From NCBI RefSeq assembly GCF_963676485.1, contig NZ_OY781114.1, forward strand, positions 310,001 to 374,000: a DNA stretch of 64,000 bases. Reading direction: 5' to 3'. Shown here piece by piece: positions 1 to 8,650 of this stretch. Every line of letters begins with the position of its first letter. The first letter of the stretch is position 1. The notes beneath the pieces are model-generated. The model was given only the letters and a program-made list of their open reading frames with translations. It was not told the origin of the DNA and did no database searches. The DNA comes from an uncultured Cohaesibacter sp. Lineage in GTDB: Bacteria; Pseudomonadota; Alphaproteobacteria; Rhizobiales; Cohaesibacteraceae. The position numbers were made by a program, and so were the translations under genes.

Positions 1-282
1 ATCAAACAGCTGAATAACCTCAACCCCTTCACGCGAGATATTTTCAACGCCCGCTACGATGGTTAGCTCAAGCCCGTAATGCCCGACCATCTCGCACAAG
101 AAGTCATATGCTTCCAGCGGCTTCTTGTAGGCATGTTCGGTCGAGCACAAGCCATCCAGATGGGTGGTGTAGCGAGAAAGCTGAGCAGCAATGCGCCTAC
201 GCTTTGTATGCGGACGCCGGAAGACGTTCGCATGAAAATGCGTATCAATCGCATAGTTTTTGTCTGGCTCATACAACCCCAT
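1..282 (-). CDS. PHP-domain-like metal-dependent hydrolase, partial (3' end outside window)
   Basis: The reading frame begins at the ATG complementary to 280-282 and runs off the left edge without a stop, giving 94 residues. An AGAGG motif lies nine bases before the ATG. The N-terminal part has a metal-binding style 'DTHFHANVF' box and later 'TEHAYKKPLEAYDFLCE', which is the layout of the PHP (polymerase and histidinol phosphatase) family, where early HxH motifs bind metals. Substrate cannot be told from this fragment. The PHP assignment rests on motif style only. Confidence 0.55.
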   Translation of the reverse strand, partial: MGLYEPDKNYAIDTHFHANVFRRPHTKRRRIAAQLSRYTTHLDGLCSTEHAYKKPLEAYDFLCEMVGHYGLELTIVAGVENISREGVEVIQLFD

Positions 283-440
283 ATGGGTATGCCTCTTCTC
301 TCCGAGCAGGCTATATGCCCGCCCACCTACTTGATAAGTGTATCAAGATGCGCACTTACAAGCCAGTCTTTTGACTAACATAATCGGGTTGGTTGGCAAG
401 GAAGCCTATCCAAGATAGCTGCGAAACACCGCACGCTTTT

Positions 441-1034
441 TCAAGGCCTGCGCTTGAGAACCAGCCTGAAGAGAATGAAGAAATAGACCAGATAATAGGC
501 AAGAAAAAGGCCGGCAAAGATATTGATGGGCATATTGCTCTGCGCATAAAGCGAGCCAATATAGACGATGAAATAGATATATTTCACCCTCAGCACATAG
601 GGCATTGGCACCGAGAGCAAATTGCAGATCACCATCAGATAGATCGTGTGGCTGTAGAAGAAGGCAAACATGACATTGGCCAGAATACTGGCATCCAGCC
701 ACCATATTGCCCCCAGTGCCACCAGAACAACACCGAATTGATCTGCAAAGATATCAACCAGTGACCCGCCATGACTGTCGACACGCGTCAGCCGCGCCAA
801 AGGCCCGTCCACCGCGTCCATCAGGACATAGAGTATAAATCCACCTGCTGCCAGATCCCAAAGTGCAGCGGGCATGGCAACAGCAAAGGACGCAAACAAA
901 ACGCCAACAACGCTGATTACCGTGGGTGTCACGCCCTTGCGCGCCAGATATAGAACGAGCGGGCGGAATATGCGATCTCTTTTGGCGGCAAAAGCGGCCT
1001 GCTTTTCCGCCTCCCCCTTATTGAAATAGTCCAA
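441..1034 (-). CDS. CDP-alcohol phosphatidyltransferase family membrane protein
   Basis: This 197-residue integral membrane protein carries the full CDP-alcohol phosphatidyltransferase signature: DAVDGPLAR at about residues 72-80, then G and two further aspartates in 'GGSLVDIFAD'. The aspartates bind the metal that activates a CDP-linked donor, so the enzyme transfers a phosphatidyl or similar group to an alcohol in phospholipid synthesis at the inner membrane. About six hydrophobic segments follow a basic N-terminus. Length fits PgsA- and PssA-like enzymes, but the acceptor cannot be decided. It stands alone, 158 bases from the PHP-like gene on the same strand. Confidence 0.85.
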   Translation of the reverse strand: MDYFNKGEAEKQAAFAAKRDRIFRPLVLYLARKGVTPTVISVVGVLFASFAVAMPAALWDLAAGGFILYVLMDAVDGPLARLTRVDSHGGSLVDIFADQFGVVLVALGAIWWLDASILANVMFAFFYSHTIYLMVICNLLSVPMPYVLRVKYIYFIVYIGSLYAQSNMPINIFAGLFLAYYLVYFFILFRLVLKRRP

Positions 1035-1463
1035 ATTCTTACACCCGGTTTTTATCGTTCCCGTGTTCTTTAAAGCATATGCCGAAAAGGTCCACTCTGA
1101 TTAGCCGTTTAGCTGCCCTTTAGGCTAGAAATAATCTCTGTGATAGAAATTTATTCACCATTTGCCCTTCTCATATTTAAAATGGATTGCACCTATTCCA
1201 AGAGAGGCCTAAACCCTTGTCTGGAAAAATCGCTGAAAATCGGCCATGAAATGGCCCTTTTCAGGAGAGACAAGACATCTTATATCCTTGAATAAAGGAT
1301 GCACCTTCTTTGAACCGGGAAACACTGGGAAAATAGTGTTTGTCTTTAAAAGAAAAATAGTGACTTTATGTGCTATGTTGCGGGCCAGCTGGCTTTAGGT
1401 GAACCAGCTTTTGGTGTCCGATGGCACATCGGTTTTACAAAAAGAAGAAAGAGACTGGAAACC
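1035..1463. other. Intergenic region with a strong hairpin
   Basis: This gap between divergent genes is AT-rich. The only clear structure is an imperfect hairpin at 1233-1264: CTGAAAA, two bases, GGCCAT, loop GAA, ATGGCC, one base, TTTTCAG. Read on the minus strand it is followed by a run of five T, so it could end a minus-strand transcript. An in-frame extension of the downstream gene from an ATG at 1368 has no good ribosome site and was not adopted. Confidence 0.5.
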
Positions 1464-2075
1464 GTGATTTTTGGTCGGAAGAACAAGCCCAAGTTTGCTG
1501 AGCGCATTCGCGTTTTGCTGTGGCCGCGTCGCAGCTGGAAACGATCAGGCGTCTATTATATCAAGCGGGTTTTGCGCCTGACTGGGTCTCCCTATGCCAT
1601 TGCGGCCGGAGTCGCGGCTGGTGTCTTCACCTCTTTTACGCCTTTTCTCGGATTTCACTTTATCATCGCTTGGACGATCGCCTTCTTGATAGGCGGAAAC
1701 CTGCTCGCTGCGGCAGTGGGAACAGCCGTTGGCAATCCGCTGACATTTCCATTCATCTGGAGCGCGACCTATTCCACCGGCTGCCTCATTCTGGGGCAAC
1801 CGATCATGCATCACAAGATCCATGCCCTTCAGAATGGACTGCTGTCGCAATCGCTTTCTGCCATTCTGCCAACGATCAAGATCATGGCAGTTGGCGCCAT
1901 ACCTGTCGGCATCGCAGTGGCACTGATTTTTTATTATCTGACCCGACATGCCGCCCGGACCTATCAGCATCGTCGCAAAGCACAATTGGCGCGCAAAGCC
2001 TTTGAAGCCGGACGTTGGCGTAAGGAACTGGCCGAGCGCACGACGGATATGACCTCCAAGGCCACCAGCAGCTAA
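1464..2075 (+). CDS. DUF2062 domain membrane protein
   Basis: The protein has the DUF2062 pattern: a basic start rich in W and R ('LLWPRRSWKRS'), then 'LTGSPYAIAAGVAAGVFTSF', 'FLGFHF' and a 'GNPLTFP' block, with three or four membrane segments and a charged C-terminal tail. The family has no established biochemical role. I chose the GTG at 1464, which gives 203 residues starting MIFGRKNKP as in relatives and has GGA a few bases upstream. An upstream ATG at 1368 would add 32 residues unlike the family. A terminator lies 80 bases downstream. Confidence 0.8.
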   Translation: MIFGRKNKPKFAERIRVLLWPRRSWKRSGVYYIKRVLRLTGSPYAIAAGVAAGVFTSFTPFLGFHFIIAWTIAFLIGGNLLAAAVGTAVGNPLTFPFIWSATYSTGCLILGQPIMHHKIHALQNGLLSQSLSAILPTIKIMAVGAIPVGIAVALIFYYLTRHAARTYQHRRKAQLARKAFEAGRWRKELAERTTDMTSKATSS

Positions 2076-2155
2076 GCCAAATCCCTCTCCGGATATTGAA
2101 CCTTTGCAGGCGCCTGATCGGAAGGCTCCTGCAGCCCAGCTTCAAGAGTGGCGAC

Positions 2156-2190
2156 TGCGGACGGCCTTGCGTCCGCAATCCTTGTTTTCT
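2156..2190 (+). terminator. Rho-independent terminator after the DUF2062 gene
   Basis: TGCGGACG (2156-2163) pairs perfectly with CGTCCGCA (2170-2177) around a six-base loop. A T-rich run (ATCCTTGTTTTC) follows. It lies between convergent genes. Confidence 0.6.
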
Positions 2191-2207
2191 TCCAAAAAGC
2201 TATCAGA

Positions 2208-3197
2208 TTATTTTGCTTTGTCCGGGCCTGTTTTGGCATCCACCATGGTGGCCTGAATGAAAGCGATGGTTTCCTGCAGTTTCCTCTCTTCCCATGCATT
2301 CAAGTCCACGGGCAACTGCTTGATGATCCCTTCCCGACCGATGACGCATGGCATGCTGAGGGCCACATCTCCATCATGACCATATTGACCACGTAAGGTG
2401 GTCGACGCGGGATAGATGCTATGCTCATCCAGCAAAACGGCCTTTGCCATCGTGATGGCAGATTGGGCAACGCCGGCATTGGTCCAGCCTTTGCCGTTGA
2501 GCACTTCATAGGCCGCCGAAATAATGCTGGTCTTGACCACATCCGGGTTCTGAATATCGCTGGTTGGCTGCAGATAATCGTCTATAGCAGCAAAAGGAAT
2601 GCCGCCCACGGTCACATGGCTGAGCACAGGGAAAGCCGTGCTGCCATGCTCGCCCATCATATAGCCGGATATGGATTTGGGATCGACCTGATAGGTGTCG
2701 GCAATCAGTTTGCGCAGACGGGCGGAATCGAGCATCGTTCCCGTTCCAAAGACACGCCCCTTTGGATAGTCGAACTCATTTTCGGCAATATACACCATGG
2801 TATCCAGCGGATTGGTGATCAGGATAACGATGGCGTCTCTGGTGTATTTGGTTATGCCCGTCATGACCTCGCGGATGACTTCGCAATTGGTCTTGGTCAG
2901 AAGCGTGCGGTCCGGCTCTCCCTTGGGATTGTCCGGATCTGGAATGACGCTCGGGCCAGCGGCCACGATGATCACGTCTGCGTCAGCGCATTGCTCATAG
3001 CCACCTGCCTTGACGTCCACATTATTCATGTAGGTCAGCGCCGTTGCCTGCGCCTGATCCAGGGCTTCGCCATAGGCGACATTTTCCAGAATATCGATGA
3101 GGCCGATTTCAGCGAACAGCCCTGTTTTCATGGCATCAGCCAAGACATAGGAGCCAACATGGCCCACACCGACAACAACCAGTTTATTCTTATTCAT
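2208..3197 (-). CDS. Lactate/malate dehydrogenase family protein, L-2-hydroxyisocaproate dehydrogenase-like
   Basis: This cytoplasmic NAD-dependent enzyme of 329 residues begins with a Rossmann motif 'VVVGVGHVGS'. It has 'TNPLDTM', the catalytic-region arginine in 'GTGTMLDSARLR', and the catalytic histidine in 'GEHGS'. The substrate loop reads 'DPDNPKGEPDR' and the C-terminal half has 'VLNGKGWTNAGVAQSAI'. Both resemble L-2-hydroxyisocaproate dehydrogenase more than classical lactate or malate dehydrogenase, so it probably interconverts a 2-oxo acid and its L-2-hydroxy acid. The start at 3197 follows an AAGAGAG site; an upstream ATG at 3296 would add 33 atypical residues. Confidence 0.8.
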   Translation of the reverse strand: MNKNKLVVVGVGHVGSYVLADAMKTGLFAEIGLIDILENVAYGEALDQAQATALTYMNNVDVKAGGYEQCADADVIIVAAGPSVIPDPDNPKGEPDRTLLTKTNCEVIREVMTGITKYTRDAIVILITNPLDTMVYIAENEFDYPKGRVFGTGTMLDSARLRKLIADTYQVDPKSISGYMMGEHGSTAFPVLSHVTVGGIPFAAIDDYLQPTSDIQNPDVVKTSIISAAYEVLNGKGWTNAGVAQSAITMAKAVLLDEHSIYPASTTLRGQYGHDGDVALSMPCVIGREGIIKQLPVDLNAWEERKLQETIAFIQATMVDAKTGPDKAK

Positions 3198-3573
3198 CAC
3201 ATAACTCTCTTTTGGCCCATACCCAGTGGCATGGCACCGCATCCCTTGTTGCATTTCATCTCCCACGCAGAATGCTGTCCTGCTCCCTTCGGACATCGTG
3301 GCGAAGCATGGTTCGTCATGGTGGGGAAGGTTCCTGATTGCTGGCGCTTTCCAGCCGCCCGCAAGATCACAGAGACAAGCGTGACGTTCGAGTTCGCCAC
3401 CCGATGAGGCAGGAAAACATTCCGATCAGGGAGATGAGTGTGGATCCGGAAGGATCTGTTCAACGTTAGCTGAAACGCTCAATCATCTCCAGCCCTCCCC
3501 GCCATTCCTTCCCCCGATTACCGAGCGGAGTGGCGTGATCCTTCCATCTTCTCAACGGAGCGCCAAGGCTCAC
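3198..3573. other. Intergenic region, nothing recognised
   Basis: Between two minus-strand genes. It should hold the promoter of the 2-hydroxyacid dehydrogenase and the end of the upstream SDR transcript. I see no convincing hairpin, repeat or coding remnant. Confidence 0.4.
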
Positions 3574-4320
3574 TTAGACATGCTGGCCGCCATTCACGTG
3601 AATTTCGGTGCCCGAAACATAAGAGCTGGCCTCCGAACACAGATAGAAGATGGTCTCCGCCACCTCGGAGGGCTCACCCAAGCGCCGCAGCGGAATTGTC
3701 TCTACGATTTTCTCGGTGCCAGGAGACAGGATCGAGGTGTCGATTTCCCCCGGAGCGATGGCATTGACCCGAATTCCGTGGGGACCAAAATCGGCTGCCA
3801 TTTCACGCGTCAGAGTAGACAGGGCCGCTTTGGATGTTGCGTAAGCCGTGCCAGCAAAGGGATGCACCCGCATGCCGGCAATGGAGGTGACATTGACGAT
3901 GGACCCCTTTGCGGCGCGAAGCTCTTCAATCAGTCCGTTGGCAAGCATGATTGGCGCAACGAAGTTGACCGTGAAAACTGTATGCCAAAGATGAGGCGGG
4001 GTTCTGAGGCTATCGAGCCGCTGACCATTTTCATCCTTGGGGCTGATGGCTGCGTTGTTGATCAATGCGTGCAGCTTGCCACCTTCCGATTTCAGCCGTT
4101 GCTTGACGTCGCCGATTGCCTTTCCGATGCTTGCAAGGTCACTGAGGTCCACCTGAATGTGGTTTTCCTTGCCCATGGGCCATGGGCATTTCTCATCAAA
4201 GGCCTGCCGGGAGCAACTGAGCACCCGCCATCCAGCATCAGAGAAGCGCTTCACGGTGGCATGGCCGATGCCACGACTGGCACCGGTAATCAAAAGTGTT
4301 TTTCGCTCATTCGAACTCAT
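3574..4320 (-). CDS. SDR family oxidoreductase
   Basis: This 248-residue classical short-chain dehydrogenase/reductase has the nucleotide motif TGASRGIG at residues 13-20, NNAA near residue 90, and the catalytic set Ser in 'NVTSIAG' and Tyr/Lys in 'YATSKAAL'. The C-terminus 'VSGTEIHVNGGQ' is typical of the FabG-like group. It is the last gene of the minus-strand amine catabolic locus, 83 bases after the class III PLP enzyme, so it may oxidise or reduce a downstream carbonyl or alcohol. Its substrate is unknown. Confidence 0.85.
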   Translation of the reverse strand: MSSNERKTLLITGASRGIGHATVKRFSDAGWRVLSCSRQAFDEKCPWPMGKENHIQVDLSDLASIGKAIGDVKQRLKSEGGKLHALINNAAISPKDENGQRLDSLRTPPHLWHTVFTVNFVAPIMLANGLIEELRAAKGSIVNVTSIAGMRVHPFAGTAYATSKAALSTLTREMAADFGPHGIRVNAIAPGEIDTSILSPGTEKIVETIPLRRLGEPSEVAETIFYLCSEASSYVSGTEIHVNGGQHV

Positions 4321-4403
4321 ATCTATTTCTTTCCAATGGAAGCTGCCCGCATGGGTGTTATTAGTTTATGGGAATGGGCCTAGCCCGGTGCCCCGCCCTT
4401 TGG

Positions 4404-5711
4404 CTAGTTATCCTTCACAACCTCTCTCAATCCGGTCATAAAGAAGTCCAGCGCATCAGAGCCAAAAACCAGAGGTGGGCGGATTTTGAGCACATCGCCT
4501 CCCGGACCGGATGCACTGATCAGGATGCGCTTTTTCTTCAGCGCATTGACAAGGCGGGCGGTTCTGCCCCTTGGATCGTTGCCGGTAATCTGTACGCCGA
4601 TGAACAGGCCGCTGCCGCGGACATCGCAGATGACGTCTCCTTCTTTTGCAAGATCCTCCAGCTCGGTACGGAACGCATTGCCGATATCAAGCGTCTTTTT
4701 CTGCAGGCCGTCATCGTGAATGATATCCCATACCGCTCGCGCCGTTGCGATAGCGGTTGTGTTGCCACCGAAAGTGTTGAAATAGCGGGTGCGTTCACCG
4801 AACTCGGCCACCACATTGGGCTGCACAACCAATGCAGCAACGGGGTAGCCATTGCCCATCGGCTTGCCCATGGAAACCATGTCCGGCACAACGCCATGTC
4901 TTATAAAGCCCCACATTTCCTCACCGGTACGGGCGAAGCCCGGCTGCACTTCATCGGCCACGAACAGGCCTCCGGCTGCGCGGAATGCGTCAACGGCGGG
5001 TATTAGGAAGCCTTTGGGATGGCTAAAAATGCCATCCGAGGAGAAGATCGTATCCATGTAGAGAGCTGCGGGCTTGATGCCGCGCTCAGCCATGGCTGCA
5101 AGCGCTTTTTCGACGTTGGCTCGCATGACGTCCCCTTCCTGCTCTCCATACTTGCCAGTTGGTGCCGGGATTGTGAAAACATTGTCATTCCTGGGTGCCC
5201 CAGCCCCCAATGAGGGCGACATGGCGGCCAATGCGATGGTCACGCCATGATAGGCATTCTCGGTCACGATAACGCCGGAGCCGCCGGTTTTGACCTGCGC
5301 AATGCGCAGGGCCAGATCGTTGGCTTCCGAGCCGGTGCAAGTGAACATGATATGGGACAGCGCGGCGGGAAAACTCGATAGAAAATCTTCGGCAAAATCG
5401 ACAATGTTATTCTGCAGATAGCGGGTATGGGTGGTCAGAATAGAGGCCTGTCTGGCCATGGCCTCGACCACGCGCGGATGGCAATGACCGACACAGGCAA
5501 CATTGTTGTAGGCATCAAGATAGGCCGTATCGTCTTCATCATAAAGCCACACCCCTTCCCCGCGCACCGGATGGAAGGGTTCTTCATAAAAAAGGCGATA
5601 GGCTGGCCCCAATGTCTCAGTGCGCCGCTGCAAGAGGGCTTCATCGCCCGCAGACAGGATCGCCTGCCCAGGTACGAAGGCATTTGCCATGGACTGGTCT
5701 TGCGCCATCAT
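4404..5711 (-). CDS. Class III PLP enzyme, probable phospho-lyase (PHYKPL/ETNPPL-like)
   Basis: The 435-residue protein is a fold-type I class III aminotransferase homologue. Visible are 'TGSEANDLALR', the PLP-pyridine aspartate in 'VADEVQPGFARTG', the Schiff-base lysine in 'SMGKPMGNGYP', and 'FNTFGGNTTA'. Its ATG overlaps the stop of the upstream kinase gene (ATGA), so the two are translationally coupled. A kinase paired with this subfamily suggests a phospho-lyase that removes ammonia and phosphate from a phosphorylated amino alcohol, as with 5-phosphohydroxylysine or phosphoethanolamine. That role is inferred from the pairing; a plain aminotransferase remains possible. Confidence 0.75.
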   Translation of the reverse strand: MMAQDQSMANAFVPGQAILSAGDEALLQRRTETLGPAYRLFYEEPFHPVRGEGVWLYDEDDTAYLDAYNNVACVGHCHPRVVEAMARQASILTTHTRYLQNNIVDFAEDFLSSFPAALSHIMFTCTGSEANDLALRIAQVKTGGSGVIVTENAYHGVTIALAAMSPSLGAGAPRNDNVFTIPAPTGKYGEQEGDVMRANVEKALAAMAERGIKPAALYMDTIFSSDGIFSHPKGFLIPAVDAFRAAGGLFVADEVQPGFARTGEEMWGFIRHGVVPDMVSMGKPMGNGYPVAALVVQPNVVAEFGERTRYFNTFGGNTTAIATARAVWDIIHDDGLQKKTLDIGNAFRTELEDLAKEGDVICDVRGSGLFIGVQITGNDPRGRTARLVNALKKKRILISASGPGGDVLKIRPPLVFGSDALDFFMTGLREVVKDN

Positions 5712-6763
5712 GCAATCTCCTCATGTGGTTTCATCTCAGCTGTATCCTTAAGGAGCCCATAGAGCTCATTGCGATCCAGATTGGTCAGATGCTTGATCCC
5801 TGTTGAGGCCAGCGCCAGATTGCGCGTAATATAGGCTCTGTTTTCGGGATAACGCTGGGCGCGCCAGTTGGCGACAGTGATGATGGTAGCAAAGCGGGCC
5901 GCGATGAAATCGGCAGCCAGCTCCACTTCGGCACGGGTGAGCGGGCAAATGCTGTGCCAATGGGCAAGGAACTGACCAAGAGACGCGCCAACATCTGCAA
6001 AATCGAGCTGATAGCCCGCCGCTATCGCCAGTTCGCAAATGCGCGGCGAGTGCACCATGTCGCCAAAATCCAGCACACCGATTTCCAGATCATTTTCATC
6101 TTCGAAAACAAGATTCTGCGGATTCATGTCGCCGTGAATCACCTGCCAGGGCAATCTTTCAATATGCGGAGCAATCTTGTCATCAAATGCATCGACCACC
6201 GTCTCGACCAGCTCCCTCTGTTCCCTGTCTTCGATCTGCGGCAGCATGGAGCGCAGGGTTCCGGCATTCTTGATGTCCCAGATCAGATAATGATCGGCTC
6301 CGGGATGCTCGAATCCTTCCAGAGCATTGACCAGCTTGGCTCCGGCGGCGGCAACAGCTCTGGTCAGATGGATCGACTTGGGCAGGGTCGAACTGAGGCT
6401 GCCCTCGACATAGCTCAGAAGGCGCGCCCGCGACCCATTTTCCAGTTCAAGCCACGGCTCCCCCGAAAGGGTCGACACCGCCCTCGGCACATGCAGAGAG
6501 GGCGCGGTTTTCTCTAAATGCAACAGTGCCTTGGTCTGGAAATCGGTTTGCTCTTGCGGCTCCATCTCGTTGGTGAATTTCAGCACATAGCCTTTGCCCT
6601 CATCCGTGCGTAGCAGGAAATTGGCATCGCGCTCCGAGGTTAAAGCTTTGAGGCTACCGGTGATCCCGAAGGTGCTTTCAGCGATAAAAAGGGCCTCTTG
6701 TTGTGAAATTGCGGGCGGAGGCGTCGTAAGAAGCAATCCGATATCAGGTTCTGCAGTGGCCAT
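5708..6763 (-). CDS. Hydroxylysine-kinase-like aminoglycoside phosphotransferase family kinase
   Basis: This 351-residue cytoplasmic kinase has an N-lobe with 'VLKFTN' (ATP-binding lysine), the catalytic loop 'VIHGDMNPQNLVF' (Asp and Asn), and the metal-binding aspartate in 'VLDFGDM'. That is the APH/choline-kinase fold. Length and coupling to a class III PLP enzyme match the hydroxylysine kinase (HYKK) group, which phosphorylates 5-hydroxy-L-lysine; ethanolamine or a related amino alcohol is an alternative. GAGGAA lies seven bases before the ATG. It follows the GntR gene and shares its operator-controlled promoter. Confidence 0.75.
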   Translation of the reverse strand: MATAEPDIGLLLTTPPPAISQQEALFIAESTFGITGSLKALTSERDANFLLRTDEGKGYVLKFTNEMEPQEQTDFQTKALLHLEKTAPSLHVPRAVSTLSGEPWLELENGSRARLLSYVEGSLSSTLPKSIHLTRAVAAAGAKLVNALEGFEHPGADHYLIWDIKNAGTLRSMLPQIEDREQRELVETVVDAFDDKIAPHIERLPWQVIHGDMNPQNLVFEDENDLEIGVLDFGDMVHSPRICELAIAAGYQLDFADVGASLGQFLAHWHSICPLTRAEVELAADFIAARFATIITVANWRAQRYPENRAYITRNLALASTGIKHLTNLDRNELYGLLKDTAEMKPHEEIA

Positions 6764-6908
6764 TGGCCGGTTCCTCTAGTTATTGTGTCTTTGTAACAAG
6801 CGCTCTGATGAAAGCGATCAGGTGCGGGAGTGCCCCGCTATGGGGCCAATATATGGGGTGGAACGGATGCGATTGGCTGGCGAACTGCATCAACTATTCG
6901 CCTCTCGA

Positions 6909-7577
6909 TCATGTGCCCTCGGCAACCTTGTCGAGCATGCGCACCAGCGGCGCTCCGCCCAGCGACAGATCCCGCTCCACGGCGAGCGCTACGGCGTCAA
7001 CATCCTTTTTGCGCACCGCTTCGAAAACCTCGTAATGGTGATCGATCATCGCTCGCCCCGCCTCCAGATAGCCGTGAGCGATCAACGGGCTGGTTTGAAG
7101 CCAAAGGCGGCGCAACACACCATAGAGCACCGGCATGTCGGCCATTTCGACCAGCTTGAAATGGAACTGCTGATTGAGCGATGCGCCACGAACACCATCG
7201 CCTTCAGCAATGGCTTCTTCATTTTCGGCAATCAGGGTTTCAAGAGCAGCGATATCGGAAAGGGTGGCATATTGCGCGGCGGCCTTGGCACTCATCACTT
7301 CCAGAGGCAGGCGTATTTTGCGGATTTCTTCATAGCGTTCGCGGCTTAGAGACGTGACATGGATGGAGCGCGGCGAGTTGTAGATAACCGCTTCATCATA
7401 GTGCAATCGCAGAATGGCATCACGCACCGGCGTGACACTGGTCTGCATCTCTTCCGCCAAATCCCGTATCTTCAAGCGCCTGCCAGGAAGATAGTGCCCT
7501 TTGAGCAGAGCCTCACATAGCCTGTCATAGACCATGTCAGAGAGTTTTTTGCCTTCTTGTTGCGATTGCATACCCAA
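6909..7577 (-). CDS. GntR family (FCD domain) transcriptional regulator of the amine locus
   Basis: The 222-residue protein has an N-terminal winged helix ('IRDLAEEMQTSVTPVRDAILRL', residues about 38-59) and an all-helical FCD ligand domain with histidines in 'NQQFHFKL' and 'DHHYEVFEA'. FCD domains usually bind a small organic acid or amine with a metal. It lies inside the catabolic locus and is first in the kinase, lyase and SDR transcript. Its own promoter carries paired TGATGCATCA sites that recur upstream of the aminotransferase at 13557, so it is probably autoregulatory and controls both transcripts. Confidence 0.85.
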   Translation of the reverse strand: MGMQSQQEGKKLSDMVYDRLCEALLKGHYLPGRRLKIRDLAEEMQTSVTPVRDAILRLHYDEAVIYNSPRSIHVTSLSRERYEEIRKIRLPLEVMSAKAAAQYATLSDIAALETLIAENEEAIAEGDGVRGASLNQQFHFKLVEMADMPVLYGVLRRLWLQTSPLIAHGYLEAGRAMIDHHYEVFEAVRKKDVDAVALAVERDLSLGGAPLVRMLDKVAEGT

Positions 7578-7660
7578 ACTCTATCCAGTTGCTGTGTTTC
7601 CCGAATAATGGAGGCCGGTGCTTTGGCATTTAGAGCGCCCCGCACGTTGGCTTCCATTTA

Positions 7661-7701
7661 TGATGCATCTTAATTATATCTTGATGCATCATTTCAATCA
7701 A
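7661..7701 (-). promoter_or_regulatory. Promoter with paired operators upstream of the GntR gene
   Basis: Reading the minus strand: -35 TTGATT (7696-7701), a 17-base spacer, and -10 TATAAT (7673-7678). The palindrome TGATGCATCA (7682-7691) fills the spacer, and a second copy with one end change (7661-7670) lies just past the -10. The copies are 21 bp apart, two helical turns. Binding would block RNA polymerase. Confidence 0.7.
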
Positions 7702-7843
7702 CACAAGCGTTTTGTGCTCGCGCTGATCTGCTACCAACCACGGCGTTCTTTTCTCGGGCAGCTGCCCTTTGTTTTGACTACAAAAGCAGGATGCGCGGGC
7801 GCCTCTCGCTTAACGTCCCAAAAGGGTGCCGGGACGCCGCCTT

Positions 7844-8650
7844 CTAGGAAATGCCGGGCCCCATGGTTTTCTGCATCGCGCCACCGGTACGGGTGCGCAC
7901 AAGCATGATCAAGCAAGCAACAAGAATGGTGCCGACAATGAAGACGAAAGCCGCCGCGGCGATGGCCGGAGACACATTCTCACGAATGGTGGAAAACATC
8001 TGTCTGGCCAGCGTGCGTTGATGGGGGCCTGCAACGAAGAGGGTCAAGATCACCTCATCCAGTGAGGTCGCAAAAGCCATGACCGCGCCGGACAGGATGC
8101 CGGACAGACTGAGCGGCAGGGTCGTTGTCAGCAACACCGTGGAAGGAGACGCCCCGAGGCTGGCTGCGGCCAGCTCGACGCGCGGATCAATGCCGGCCAA
8201 TGAGCCCGACACGCTGACATAGACAAACGGCATGGCAATTACAGTGTGCGCCACGATCACACCCAGATAGGAGTTCGCGATGCCCATCTGGACGAAGAAG
8301 ACCTGCATCCCCACGCCAAGCACCACAGCGGGCACAACCATTGGCAACAGGAAGAAGGTTTTCAGCACACCGGCAAACAGCGAAGAATAGCGCCGCAAGC
8401 CCAGCGCGGCGAGCGTTCCCAAAACGGTGGCGAGGACTGTCGTGCCGCCACCGATGATCAGGCTGTTGGCGATGGAGCGACGCCAGACCGGCTCGGTGAC
8501 CAGTTCGGTCAGCCAGCGCATAGACCATTCCGGCACAGGATAGGTGAGCAACGCGCTGGACGTGAAAGCCAGTGGCAAAATGGCGGCCAGCGGTGCAATC
8601 AGAAACAGCATGACAAGAATGCCAAAGGCTTTTTTGACTGTTGGGAACAT
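7844..8650 (-). CDS. ABC transporter permease (PotC-like, polyamine/amine type)
   Basis: A 268-residue inner-membrane permease with about six membrane segments and the EAA loop 'ELAAASLGASPSTVLLTTTLPLSLSGI' region that docks on the ATPase. It is the smaller of two permeases and resembles PotC/YdcV of the spermidine/putrescine family. Its ATG overlaps the upstream permease stop by a single base. The gap to the GntR gene (7578-7843) contains the operator-bearing promoter. Confidence 0.88.
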   Translation of the reverse strand: MFPTVKKAFGILVMLFLIAPLAAILPLAFTSSALLTYPVPEWSMRWLTELVTEPVWRRSIANSLIIGGGTTVLATVLGTLAALGLRRYSSLFAGVLKTFFLLPMVVPAVVLGVGMQVFFVQMGIANSYLGVIVAHTVIAMPFVYVSVSGSLAGIDPRVELAAASLGASPSTVLLTTTLPLSLSGILSGAVMAFATSLDEVILTLFVAGPHQRTLARQMFSTIRENVSPAIAAAAFVFIVGTILVACLIMLVRTRTGGAMQKTMGPGIS

